Below, piece after piece: positions 6,991 through 14,880 of a stretch of DNA of 28,260 nt. This stretch comes from Thermococcus sp. GTDB lineage: Archaea > Methanobacteriota_B > Thermococci > Thermococcales > Thermococcaceae. Made by a program: the position numbers and the translations under genes. The stretch spans positions 1 to 28,260 of the forward strand of contig WAMH01000139.1 of NCBI GenBank assembly GCA_015522395.1. Direction: 5' to 3'. Under the pieces are notes generated by a model, which did no database searches, was not told the DNA's origin, and worked only from the letters and a program-made list of their open reading frames with translations. Within the stretch, counting starts at the first letter, position 1, and each line of letters opens with the position of its first letter.

Positions 6991-7731
6991 ATGCTCAAAG
7001 TTGAGAACCTTCACGTTTCAGTCGGGGACAAGGAGATACTGAAGGGCGTTGACCTTGAGGTCAAACCCGGCGAGTTCCACGTCATAATGGGCCCCAATGG
7101 CTCGGGAAAGTCGACGCTCTCCCTGACCATAGCGGGGCACCCCAAGTACCGCGTCACCGGTGGAAGGATCCTCTTCGGGGGGGAGGAGATACACGAACTC
7201 GGACCTGACGAGAGGGCTAGGAAGGGCATCCTCTTGGCTTTTCAGGTTCCGCCCGAGGTCGAGGGGGTTAAGATAATTGAGTTCCTCCAGCAGGTCCTCG
7301 TTGAGTTGAAGGGGATCGATCCGGCAAAGGCCTACGACGTGATCGTCGAGAAGGCCAAGGAGCTGTGGTTTAAGGAGGAGGACCTGCACCGCTACGTCAA
7401 CGTTGGCTTCTCGGGCGGCGAGAGGAAGAGGCTCGAACTTCTTCAAGCTTTGCTCATCGAGCCTAAGCTGCTCATTTTGGATGAGCCCGACAGCGGTGTC
7501 GATGTGGACTCGCTCAGCATAATTAGCAGGAAGATAGAGGAGCTCCACAAAAATGGAACCGCGATACTCCTTATAACCCACTACGGGAGGATCCTCGAGC
7601 ACCTCGACAGGGATGTGCTCACCGTTCACGTGATGAAAGACGGGAGGATAGTAAAGACCGGTTCAGGTGAACTCGTAGACAGGATCGACAGAGAAGGATT
7701 CGCCAAGATATTCGAGGAGGTGGGAGCATGA
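6991..7731 (+). CDS. sufC: Fe-S cluster assembly ATPase SufC
   Basis: 246 residues, standard SufC length. Walker A is GPNGSGKST (34-42); the ABC signature is SGGERKR; Walker B with its D-loop is LLILDEPDSGVD; the H-loop is in ITHYGR. SufC drives the SufBD scaffold that builds and transfers Fe-S clusters, an essential function in iron-sulfur-rich anaerobes. The start is the ATG giving MLKVENL: GGAGGTGGGATA immediately precedes it, and an upstream in-frame ATG would lie before the expected transcript start. The stop overlaps the start of the next gene (ATGA), showing translational coupling with the scaffold subunit. SufS and SufE are not in the window, in line with the minimal archaeal SufBC system. 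Confidence 0.96.
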   Translation: MLKVENLHVSVGDKEILKGVDLEVKPGEFHVIMGPNGSGKSTLSLTIAGHPKYRVTGGRILFGGEEIHELGPDERARKGILLAFQVPPEVEGVKIIEFLQQVLVELKGIDPAKAYDVIVEKAKELWFKEEDLHRYVNVGFSGGERKRLELLQALLIEPKLLILDEPDSGVDVDSLSIISRKIEELHKNGTAILLITHYGRILEHLDRDVLTVHVMKDGRIVKTGSGELVDRIDREGFAKIFEEVGA

Positions 7732-9068
7732 CGGAAACGATAACCATGAGCGATGCCAAGGCTATAATCGAGAACCAGATTGAAGAGCTCGCGAAGAGAA
7801 ACAGAGAACCGGAGTGGATGACGAGGATTCGTTACAAGGCCCTCGAGGCCTTCGAAAAGGCGCCACACAATGATCCTGTCATAAGCGAGGAACAGCTCCT
7901 TCATTTCATAGCCAAGCCCGAAGTTGAGGGCATACCGGAGAAAATCGAGAGCCTCGACGACCTCCCGCCGGAGATGAAGGCCCTCCTGGACAGGCTCGGC
8001 ATCAGCGAGGTCGAGCAGAAGTACATCGCGGGTTTGGCTGTTCAGACCGACACGGGCGTCGTTTACAACCAGTTCCTTCAAGAGTGGTCAAAGAAAGGCC
8101 TTACCGTCCTTCCAACTGAGGAAGCCGTCAGGAAGTATCCAGAGGTAGTGAAACAGCACTTCCTCAGGCTCTTCCGCGTGGATGAGAGCAAGCTTGCTGC
8201 CTATCACACTGCCGTCTGGAACGGTGGAATCTTCGTCCATATTAAGGAAGGACTCAAAGTTCCCTTCCCGCTTCACCTGTTCTTCCTCATCCAGGAGAGC
8301 GCTTTGGCCCAGGCACCCCACATAATCATAATAGCCGAGCCCAACAGCGAGTTCCACCTCATAGAAGGATGCACATCGCCGGTCCTGCTCAGGCACTCGC
8401 TCCACCTCGACATGACGGAGGCCTACTTCGGCGAGGGTTCCCAGGGGCAGCTGACCGTCCTTCAGAACTGGCCCGAGTACGTCCACACGAGGCCCATGAC
8501 GAGGGCTAAAATAGGCAAGAACGCACGCTTCATCAACACGACAGTTACCCTCGGTGCCGGAAAGAGCAACATAGGCGACCCGCACTACTGGGTTGACGAG
8601 AACGGCTACGTCGAGCTGAACGGAATTCTGCTTGGCCAGAAGGACTACTACATTGACCTCGGTGGACAGATGTTCCTTCAGGGAAGGGGGGCATCCGGAA
8701 TAAACGCGAGCAAGTCGGTGATAATGGACGAGAGCAAGGTGATAACGCGCGGCATAATAACGGCTGAAGCGCCGAAGACCAAGGGGCACATAAGCTGTGA
8801 TGCATTGCTCATGAGCGACAAAGCTGTCATGGAGACATATCCGGGACTGGTCAGTAAGGTCGACGACGCCGAGCTGAGCCACGAAGCTGCGATAGGCAAG
8901 ATACGCGAGGAGGAACTCTTCTACCTTATGAGCCGCGGCCTCGACGAGGAGAAGGCAACGCAGCTCATTGTCAAGGGCTTCCTCGAGCCGATGCTGAAGG
9001 ATATCCCGATGGAGTTCCTCGTCGAGATAAGGAGGATAATCGAGCTGGCGGTAAGCGGGGGCATGTGA
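7728..9068 (+). CDS. sufB: Fe-S cluster assembly scaffold SufB/SufD
   Basis: 446 residues. The C-terminal two thirds (about 170-430) form the SufBD beta-helix (FHLIEGCTSPVL, HLDMTEAYFGEGSQGQLTVLQNWPEYVHTR, GILLGQKDYYIDLGGQMFLQGRGASG, then SCDALLMSDKAVMETYPGLVSKVDDAELSHEAAIG). The HEAAIGKI...LFYLMSRGLDEEKA segment is the SufC-docking region. It works with SufC as the cluster assembly scaffold. Thermococcales usually have one SufB/D-type scaffold, so I use sufB, but the sequence alone does not exclude the name sufD. It overlaps sufC by four bases and ends the operon; the next gene has its own TATA box only 10 bases later. Confidence 0.93.
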   Translation: MTETITMSDAKAIIENQIEELAKRNREPEWMTRIRYKALEAFEKAPHNDPVISEEQLLHFIAKPEVEGIPEKIESLDDLPPEMKALLDRLGISEVEQKYIAGLAVQTDTGVVYNQFLQEWSKKGLTVLPTEEAVRKYPEVVKQHFLRLFRVDESKLAAYHTAVWNGGIFVHIKEGLKVPFPLHLFFLIQESALAQAPHIIIIAEPNSEFHLIEGCTSPVLLRHSLHLDMTEAYFGEGSQGQLTVLQNWPEYVHTRPMTRAKIGKNARFINTTVTLGAGKSNIGDPHYWVDENGYVELNGILLGQKDYYIDLGGQMFLQGRGASGINASKSVIMDESKVITRGIITAEAPKTKGHISCDALLMSDKAVMETYPGLVSKVDDAELSHEAAIGKIREEELFYLMSRGLDEEKATQLIVKGFLEPMLKDIPMEFLVEIRRIIELAVSGGM

Positions 9069-9078
9069 ACTACAAAAC

Positions 9079-9087
9079 CTTTAAATC
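9079..9087 (+). promoter_or_regulatory. TATA box of the lipoprotein gene
   Basis: CTTTAAATC, 35 bases before the GTG start at 9122. The predicted transcript start (about 9109) excludes the longer reading that would begin at 9065. Confidence 0.65.
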
Positions 9088-9121
9088 TCCCTTTTCTCTC
9101 ATACCCCTTTGGGTGTTAATT

Positions 9122-9892
9122 GTGAGAAGGTTCACTGTCGTCATGGTCTTACTTCTAATCCTGGCCGCTGTCTCAACGGCGGGCTGTATTAACATACAAA
9201 TAAGCTCTTCGGAATCCCCGGAATTTTCCCTACAAGTCAGTAGCCCTTCAAACGTTTCTATCATCCGGAACTGGAGTGCAATGAATCTTGAGGTGAGCCT
9301 CAACCTGATAACCCCCTGGAAAGGTGGGGAAAGCCTATCCACCGAGAACATGACGCTGGTATTCCTAAAACTGTCCGGTGACGTGACCAACGTGATCGGA
9401 CTTGAGAACTACCCTATTGGTGGCCGTGTCTACGTGATCCCGCCGAGCTTCTTCATGGAATCACCCAGCGATGGTTGGAAAGCTGTTTCGTTCCTTGTGA
9501 AACTCAGGAACGGTAGCTACGTGCCGCTTGAGGTGAAGGTCGCGGGGGAGCCTTCATCCATTGCCTACCTGCCGATGACGCTCGAGGTGAACCGAACGGA
9601 AAACGGTTACAGGATGAAACTCCTGATAACGGGGATACCAGCTATCAACGTCCTCGGAAAGGAGTACAAAGTGATTCCGTATCCAGTCAACGAAACCATT
9701 GGCATCGCCGGCTTTCCAAGGGAGCGCTACCTCGGCAACTGGACCTACGTCCTTCCCGTCTCAAACACAGAGGTTAACGGAAACACCAGGTTGACGGTGT
9801 CGTATCCAATCGCCAATCTCTACTTGGTCGGAAACGGAAGACGGATTTTCTTGAGAACCATTAACTTTCCCTATGGGGCCCTTGGACACTGA
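9122..9892 (+). CDS. Secreted lipoprotein of unknown function
   Basis: 256 residues. The N terminus, MRR followed by a hydrophobic run and the lipobox STAGC with the acylated cysteine at 22, marks a membrane-anchored extracellular lipoprotein. I use the GTG start because GGGTG lies 6 bases upstream and the TATA box at 9079-9087 fits it. The mature part is beta-rich with many N-x-S/T sites (for example NVS, NWS, NMT, NGS, NET), suggesting glycosylation at the surface. No known domain is recognisable. It has its own promoter and a T-rich terminator at 9899-9909, so it is not clearly part of the beta-propeller/ABC operon downstream, though proximity hints at a related envelope role. Confidence 0.75.
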   Translation: MRRFTVVMVLLLILAAVSTAGCINIQISSSESPEFSLQVSSPSNVSIIRNWSAMNLEVSLNLITPWKGGESLSTENMTLVFLKLSGDVTNVIGLENYPIGGRVYVIPPSFFMESPSDGWKAVSFLVKLRNGSYVPLEVKVAGEPSSIAYLPMTLEVNRTENGYRMKLLITGIPAINVLGKEYKVIPYPVNETIGIAGFPRERYLGNWTYVLPVSNTEVNGNTRLTVSYPIANLYLVGNGRRIFLRTINFPYGALGH

Positions 9893-9898
9893 ATTCCC

Positions 9899-9909
9899 CA
9901 TTATTTTTA
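9899..9909 (+). terminator. T-rich terminator candidate after the lipoprotein gene
   Basis: ATTATTTTTAT directly downstream of the stop codon and before the TATA box of the next gene. Confidence 0.4.
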
Positions 9910-9925
9910 TCCGTGAACCAATAGG

Positions 9926-9933
9926 GATTTAAG
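9926..9933 (+). promoter_or_regulatory. TATA box of the beta-propeller/ABC exporter operon
   Basis: GATTTAAG, about 30 bases before the GGTGAT ribosome-binding site and 39 before the chosen ATG. Confidence 0.6.
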
Positions 9934-9964
9934 GGTGTTTCCTCCATCGCCCCCCGGTGATAGG

Positions 9965-11113
9965 ATGAGACTCCGGGTTTTCATTCCTCTCCTCGTACTC
10001 CTTCTGCTTCCCGCTTACGCGTCCGCTGGGCCCAGCTGGACTTGGAGCTACACGGACCAGTGCATAGTCTTCGACATGGCCCTCAATGAGGACGGCCACA
10101 TCGGTCTGGCCTTCGGCTACTATGCCGAGCTCCTCTCACCCAACGGGCATCTGGTCTTCAAGAAGCCCACTCGTGGAATAGCCTACACCGTGGCCTTGAG
10201 CCGCAGCGACGACCTCGTAATCGGCACGGAGGGAGACTGGATACAGTACTTCAACGCCAGCGGCTCTCTCCTCTGGGAGTACAAGGCGAGAGGCGCCGTC
10301 ACAAAGGTGGACGTTTCAAAGGACGGGAAAACTGTCGTTGCAGGCGACAGCTCGGGCTACGTCTACCTCTTCAGGGACGGAAAGCTCGCATGGAGGAGGA
10401 AAGTCGGAAACTACACCTGGAGCGTTGACCTCTATGGAAACAGGATAGCCGTTGGCGTCGACGACTCTGTCAAAGCCCTCGACCTCTCAGGAAAGGTCCT
10501 CTTCTCGGATTCCTTCGCCGGTTATGTGAGGCAGGCCATAGGAAGCGGCGGGGGGATCTTCCTGAGGATAGTCCCGAAGGATGGGAGCTGGAGCGACGTT
10601 GGAATGGTATCGTGGACGGGGAAGAAACTCTGGATGAAGCACTTCAACGGTCTCGTCCGGTACATTGACTCCGATGGGGAAAACGTCGCTGTTGGCGGCG
10701 ACATTGGGAGTTTAATCCTCTTTTCCTCCAATGGAAGCGTGGTTTACAGGGTTCCGTTCCTCGTCTCAACGCTGGAGGTCTCGACGGCCAGGGGGTATCT
10801 TCTGGCAGGAGGTGCCAAACAGGCGATATTCATCGCCCCAAACGGGAGCGTCCTCTGGGATACACGGTTCAACTGGAGCGTCAAGAACGTTAGAATAGCT
10901 AGGGACGCGAGTTTTCTGGCGGTGGGCTACGGCTACCACTCGCTCGAAAACTGTCAGGAGACGATAGACGTTCTCCGCCTTAGTGGGACGGTTGAGCCAA
11001 CCGAGACGAGCGAGGCACCTTCCTACAGGCTCCCCGGCCTTCCGCTGGTAACTGCCATAGGGGCCGGCCTTGTCGTCGTTGGATACCTTCTCTGGAGGGA
11101 GTTTAGAGAATGA
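9965..11113 (+). CDS. Membrane-tethered extracellular beta-propeller protein
   Basis: 382 residues. A cleavable signal peptide (MRLRVFIPLLVLLLLPAYASAG) is followed by about seven repeated four-strand blades of the WD40/PQQ kind, each with a 'xxLSxxGxxLxxxxxxxxVxxVxxSxDGxxxxxGxxxGxxxxF' rhythm (for example VDVSKDGKTVVAGDSSGYVYLF). It ends with one membrane helix (about 358-376, TAIGAGLVVVGYLLW) and a short basic tail. The protein would sit outside the cell, anchored at the C terminus. The start ATG follows GGTGATAGG. Its stop overlaps the ABC ATPase start (ATGA), so it is co-translated with the exporter and could be its substrate-capturing or sensing partner. The ligand is unknown. Confidence 0.8.
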   Translation: MRLRVFIPLLVLLLLPAYASAGPSWTWSYTDQCIVFDMALNEDGHIGLAFGYYAELLSPNGHLVFKKPTRGIAYTVALSRSDDLVIGTEGDWIQYFNASGSLLWEYKARGAVTKVDVSKDGKTVVAGDSSGYVYLFRDGKLAWRRKVGNYTWSVDLYGNRIAVGVDDSVKALDLSGKVLFSDSFAGYVRQAIGSGGGIFLRIVPKDGSWSDVGMVSWTGKKLWMKHFNGLVRYIDSDGENVAVGGDIGSLILFSSNGSVVYRVPFLVSTLEVSTARGYLLAGGAKQAIFIAPNGSVLWDTRFNWSVKNVRIARDASFLAVGYGYHSLENCQETIDVLRLSGTVEPTETSEAPSYRLPGLPLVTAIGAGLVVVGYLLWREFRE

Positions 11114-12051
11114 GCGAGCCCATAATAAAGGCCGTGAACCTGACGAAGCGCTACGGCGATTTTACCGCCGTGGACGGGATAAGCTTTGAGGTCAGAAAGG
11201 GAGAAATATTCGGCTTCCTTGGCCCGAACGGGGCAGGGAAGACCACAACGGTGAGGATGCTCTCGGGCCTAACCACTATAACTGAAGGAGAGGCTTACGT
11301 GAACGGCTACGACGTGAAAAAAGAAAAGGTCAAGGTCAAGAGAAGCATAGGCGTTGTCCAGGATGTTTCAAACCTCTACGAGGAGCTAACCGTCGAGGAG
11401 AACCTCCGCTTTCTGGCGAGGCTCTACGAGGCCCCGATGGAGAACGTTTCGAAGCTCATAAAGGACTTCAACCTCCCAGCCAAGAAGAAGTTCGGGAAGC
11501 TCAGCTCTGGCTACAAGAGAAGGGCGAGCATAGTCGCCGCCCTAATCCACGACCCGCCGGTCATATTCATGGATGAGCCCACCATAGCCCTGGACGTCCG
11601 CTCGGCCAAGATGGTCCGCGAGATGGTGAGGGCGCTGAACGTCTCTGGCAGAACCGTTTTCTTGACGACCCACAACATGGTCGAGGCTGAAACGCTCCCC
11701 CACAGGATAGCGATAATCAACCACGGGAGGATAGTGGCCATAGGCGGGAGGAACGAGGTAAGGAAGCTCGTGGGGAACGAGGTGAGGGTGAGGCTGAAGG
11801 TCGAGCCGCTGAAGAGCAGCATCATCCACGCGCTTGAGGGCTATTCGCCGGCATTCGACGAGGACTCGCTAGTTCTGAAAGTCGAGGACGTTGATGCCTT
11901 CATGGACGAGCTTGAAGACCTCAAGAGGAAGCTCGGCTTCAGGGTTCTTCACATCTCAACCGAACTGCCGAGCATAGAGGAGGTCTTCCTCGAGCTGACC
12001 GAGGAAGAAAATGGCGAGAAGGGCTGCGCCTGCGGGGGGTGCCCGCTGTGA
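11110..12051 (+). CDS. ABC transporter ATP-binding protein with C-terminal CxCxxC tail
   Basis: 313 residues of the ABC-2/DrrA type. Walker A is GPNGAGKTT (38-46), the signature is the variant LSSGYKRR, Walker B is VIFMDEPTIALD, and the H-loop is TTHNM. The C-terminal third is the usual regulatory extension of exporter ATPases. It ends in GCACGGCPL, placing cysteines at 306, 308 and 311, a possible metal or cluster ligand not needed for ATP hydrolysis. Both ends are coupled: the start overlaps the propeller stop and the stop shares a base with the permease ATG. It powers the permease that follows; the substrate (drug, lipid, polysaccharide or metal) is not deducible. Confidence 0.92.
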   Translation: MSEPIIKAVNLTKRYGDFTAVDGISFEVRKGEIFGFLGPNGAGKTTTVRMLSGLTTITEGEAYVNGYDVKKEKVKVKRSIGVVQDVSNLYEELTVEENLRFLARLYEAPMENVSKLIKDFNLPAKKKFGKLSSGYKRRASIVAALIHDPPVIFMDEPTIALDVRSAKMVREMVRALNVSGRTVFLTTHNMVEAETLPHRIAIINHGRIVAIGGRNEVRKLVGNEVRVRLKVEPLKSSIIHALEGYSPAFDEDSLVLKVEDVDAFMDELEDLKRKLGFRVLHISTELPSIEEVFLELTEEENGEKGCACGGCPL

Positions 12052-12761
12052 TGAAAGTCTACGCAATAATCGTCAAGGAGCTTAAGGAGTACATGCTCAA
12101 GCCTGGCGCTATAAGCTGGGGAATCGTCTTCCCCCTCGTCTTCAGCCTGGCGTTCATAGCGAGGTTTGGGGACATAGACCACCTCGTCCCGGGACTCGTC
12201 AGCATCTCGGCTCTCTTCGGAACAACTTCATTCGTCTCGTCCTCGATAATATTCGAGCGCCGGCTGAGAACTTTTGAGCGCCTCCTTCTCGCGCCCGTCA
12301 GCTACGGGGAGATAATACTCGCCAAAATCCTCGTGGGGACGATATTCGGCCTCATGGTGAGTACCATAACACTCCTCTTAGTTCTGCACTTCATGACCTA
12401 TCCGCTCTGGAGCGTCTCCCTAACGGCCCTCAACCTGGTCCTGTCGAACCTCACCTTCGCGGCGATGGGCGTCTACATCTCCCTCGCGATATCGAACCCG
12501 ATAAACGTCATGACTTGGCTGAACCTCGTGAGGTTACCCATGATGTTCACGAGCGGTGCCATAGCTTCCCTAACGCTCTTTCCGCACTGGTTCCTGCCGA
12601 TAGGCCTCGTAACGCCCATGACCTACTCGGTGGACGGCCTCCGCTACGGGATACTCTACTACTACGACGTCGTTCCGCCTTTAGCGTCAGCCCTCGCCAT
12701 GGTCTTCATGACGCTCCTCTTCACACTGCTCTCTATAAGGGCCCTCAGGAGGCTCTACTGA
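12051..12761 (+). CDS. ABC-2 type transporter permease
   Basis: 236 residues with six predicted membrane helices and the family's conserved central patch, SSSIIFERRLRTFERLLLAPVSYGEIILAKI, plus the P-M-TYSVDGLRYG motif near the end. It forms the exporter pore with the preceding ATPase. The ATG start uses the last base of the ATPase stop codon, with GGGGGTG about ten bases before it; GTG codons at 12039 and 12048 are less likely alternatives. The 3' end overlaps by 17 bases the end of a small gene on the opposite strand. Confidence 0.9.
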   Translation: MKVYAIIVKELKEYMLKPGAISWGIVFPLVFSLAFIARFGDIDHLVPGLVSISALFGTTSFVSSSIIFERRLRTFERLLLAPVSYGEIILAKILVGTIFGLMVSTITLLLVLHFMTYPLWSVSLTALNLVLSNLTFAAMGVYISLAISNPINVMTWLNLVRLPMMFTSGAIASLTLFPHWFLPIGLVTPMTYSVDGLRYGILYYYDVVPPLASALAMVFMTLLFTLLSIRALRRLY

Positions 12762-12921
12762 AACGGTCGTAGAGTTTGAGTGCGAAGAAGAGAATTACCA
12801 TGAAGATGGTAATGTAGTAACTCCACCTGAACGGAACGATCCCCAGTATCCCGAGGGTGTAGACCACGGCCAGAACGAGAACAATCGCAAGCAGTGCACG
12901 GTAGTAATCCTTCTTTTCCAT
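12745..12921 (-). CDS. Small membrane protein, two helices
   Basis: 58 residues: MEKKDYYRALLA, a first membrane helix (LLAIVLVLAVVYTLGILGIV), a short loop, a second helix (YYITIFMVILFFALKLY) and a basic end. No family is recognised. The start is fixed by GGTGGTGGA directly before the ATG and by a TATA box at 12951-12960 with its transcript start near 12929. The longer open frame upstream (to 13053) overlaps the binding-protein gene and should be ignored. It sits just downstream of the double binding-protein gene on the same strand, but has its own promoter. Confidence 0.72.
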   Translation of the reverse strand: MEKKDYYRALLAIVLVLAVVYTLGILGIVPFRWSYYITIFMVILFFALKLYDRFSRAS

Positions 12922-12950
12922 TCCACCACCGAAGAAAAGGAAAGAGAAGG

Positions 12951-12960
12951 GGCTTATAAC
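12951..12960 (-). promoter_or_regulatory. TATA box of the small membrane protein gene
   Basis: GTTATAAGCC on the minus strand, directly after the binding-protein stop codon and 30 bases before the 58-residue gene. Confidence 0.6.
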
Positions 12961-12967
12961 CTTTGGG

Positions 12968-14806
12968 TCAACCCGTTGAAGAGACGTTGCAGGCGAGGGG
13001 CTGGGCATTGTAGTTGAAGGCCTTTGGATGGAGTAGCTCTGCAATCTCCTCAAGACCCAGGACTATCCTCGGCCCGGGTCTCACAACGAGGTTCTCGTCG
13101 CTGAGGACATATACACGGCCGTTTTTAACCGCGTTAACACTAGCCAGGGGGCCCTTGCACAGGTCCTCCGGTTTTATCCCTGCGTTCGGTGAGATTATTA
13201 TGACCTCCGGATTTCTCGCAACTATCTGCTCCTCGCTGACCGCCTTCCATCCTTCAACGTCGCTGAATATGTTCTTTCCTCCGGCGAGGTTTATCAGATC
13301 GTTGATGAAAGTGCCGTTTCCGGCCGTCCAGTAGCCGTTGTAGTAGCTCAGTATGAAGAAGACCTTTGGTTTAGGTTTTCCTCTGACCAGTGACTCAACA
13401 TAGGCCACGGTCGCCCTCATCTCCGCCACAACCGTCAGTGCGCCTTCCTCGCGGTTTGTTATCTTTCCTAGGAGTTCGATCTGTCTGTAAACCCCGCTCA
13501 GGTTCTTCGGTGCGACGATTACCACCGGGGCTATCTCCTCGAGCTTGCTGAGGATCGGGAGTGAGAAGTCGTCCGCTATTATGAGGTCCGGTTTGAGAGC
13601 AGCTATCTTCTCGAGGTTCGCGTACTTACCGTAGCCGCCGACGCGGGTTATGTTCTTCACCGCCGGTGGGAAGTCCGCGTAGTTCGTGACTCCAACGAGC
13701 TTGTCTCCAGCTCCGATGTAAAACAGGGTCTCTGTGATGCTCGGCGCGAGACTGACTATCCTCTCCGGTTCTTTTTCAATCGTCACCTTCCGTCCTGCGA
13801 AATCGGTGATGGTCATCGGGTACTTGGCCTTGAAAGCATCGGGGTGGAGTAGCTTGGCGAGTATCTCGAGACCCTTTACCACGCGCGGACTCGGGTGGAT
13901 TAGGTCGCTCTCGTTCTCTATCATATAGACCTTTCCGTCCCTGGCGGCGGTCGTTCCTGACAGCGGGCCCTTGTAGACGTCCTCGATCGTCATGCCGCAG
14001 TGAGGGGTCAGGATTATAACCTGCGGGTCCCTCTTGAGAACCTGCTCGACGCTGACAGTCGGCCAGCCCTTCGTGTCGTTGAAGATGTTCGTTCCCCCGG
14101 CAAGGTTTATTATGTCACTGATGAAAGTGTCACCACCCGCCGTCATCAGGGGCTTGTTCCAGACGACGTAGAAGACCTTAACCCGGGGTTCGTTCTTAAC
14201 GGCTGAGGAAATGGCGTTGATCTCCGCGTTGAACTCATCAACGGCTTTCTTCGCTGCATCCTGAGCGTTGAAGACCTTCCCCAAGAGAATGAGTGCCCTC
14301 GGGATATCGCTGAGTGAGTGAGGATCGACAATGACAACGGGCGCTATCTTCTCCAGCTTGGGGAGGATTGGAAGGGAGTAACTGTCGGCCAGTATGAGGT
14401 CCGGTTTGAGAGCAGCTATCTTCTCGAGGTTCGCGTACTTACCGTAACCGCCTATCCTTGTAACGTTGGAGACCCCCGGTGGAAAGTCGTCGTAGTTCGT
14501 AACACCGACGACCCTGTTAAAGAGCCCGAGATAGTAGAGGTCCTCGGTTATGCTCGGTGCGAGGGTCACGACCCTCTTAGGTTCTGCTTTTATCGTCACC
14601 GTCCGGTTGGCGAAGTCCTTGACCGTTACCGGGTAGTAGGCCTTCTGGCTCTGGGTTTGCTGAACGGAGGTTGTGGTTTTGGTGGGGCTTGGGGTGCTCA
14701 ACGAGGGGGATCTGGAAGGCGTGGTCGTTGCGTTACCGCCTATGCAGCCGGAGGCAACGACTGCCCCCAAAAATACAAGGATAAGCAAAACCGCCCTCTT
14801 CTTCAC
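12968..14806 (-). CDS. Lipoprotein with two fused BtuF/FhuD-like substrate-binding domains
   Basis: 612 residues: MKKRAVLLILVFLGAVVASGC signal with lipobox (C21), a Thr/Ser/Pro-rich linker, then two complete periplasmic-binding-protein (class III, PF01497-type) domains, about residues 55-325 and 330-605. Each begins with the paired 'xVTVKDFANRTVTI / MTITDFAGRKVTI' strand, followed by APSITExLxxxGxxxxxVGVTNYxDFPP and GGYGKYANLEKIAALKPDLIxA. Such proteins feed iron-siderophore, haem, cobalamin or similar metal chelates to a permease that is not in the window. Single-domain proteins are normal, so the tandem fusion may replace a dimer. The start is GTG after GGTGGTC; a GTG three codons earlier is possible. 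A 54-base block is identical in the two halves. Confidence 0.9.
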   Translation of the reverse strand: MKKRAVLLILVFLGAVVASGCIGGNATTTPSRSPSLSTPSPTKTTTSVQQTQSQKAYYPVTVKDFANRTVTIKAEPKRVVTLAPSITEDLYYLGLFNRVVGVTNYDDFPPGVSNVTRIGGYGKYANLEKIAALKPDLILADSYSLPILPKLEKIAPVVIVDPHSLSDIPRALILLGKVFNAQDAAKKAVDEFNAEINAISSAVKNEPRVKVFYVVWNKPLMTAGGDTFISDIINLAGGTNIFNDTKGWPTVSVEQVLKRDPQVIILTPHCGMTIEDVYKGPLSGTTAARDGKVYMIENESDLIHPSPRVVKGLEILAKLLHPDAFKAKYPMTITDFAGRKVTIEKEPERIVSLAPSITETLFYIGAGDKLVGVTNYADFPPAVKNITRVGGYGKYANLEKIAALKPDLIIADDFSLPILSKLEEIAPVVIVAPKNLSGVYRQIELLGKITNREEGALTVVAEMRATVAYVESLVRGKPKPKVFFILSYYNGYWTAGNGTFINDLINLAGGKNIFSDVEGWKAVSEEQIVARNPEVIIISPNAGIKPEDLCKGPLASVNAVKNGRVYVLSDENLVVRPGPRIVLGLEEIAELLHPKAFNYNAQPLACNVSSTG

Positions 14807-14850
14807 CTTGACCACCTTGGATTATTTGTCCATCTCTGGTTTGAAAAGAG

Positions 14851-14860
14851 GTATATAAGG
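14851..14860 (-). promoter_or_regulatory. TATA box of the double binding-protein gene
   Basis: CCTTATATAC on the minus strand, with the transcript start near 14829 and a leader of about 23 bases. Confidence 0.65.
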
Positions 14861-14880
14861 TTGTTGGATATTTTCTCCGG

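Noticed and set aside
7002..7010. GTTGAGAAC, a match to a SurR-like GTTnnnAAC half site near sufC.
   Set aside because: It is inside the coding sequence, single, and downstream of the start codon; a chance match is likely.
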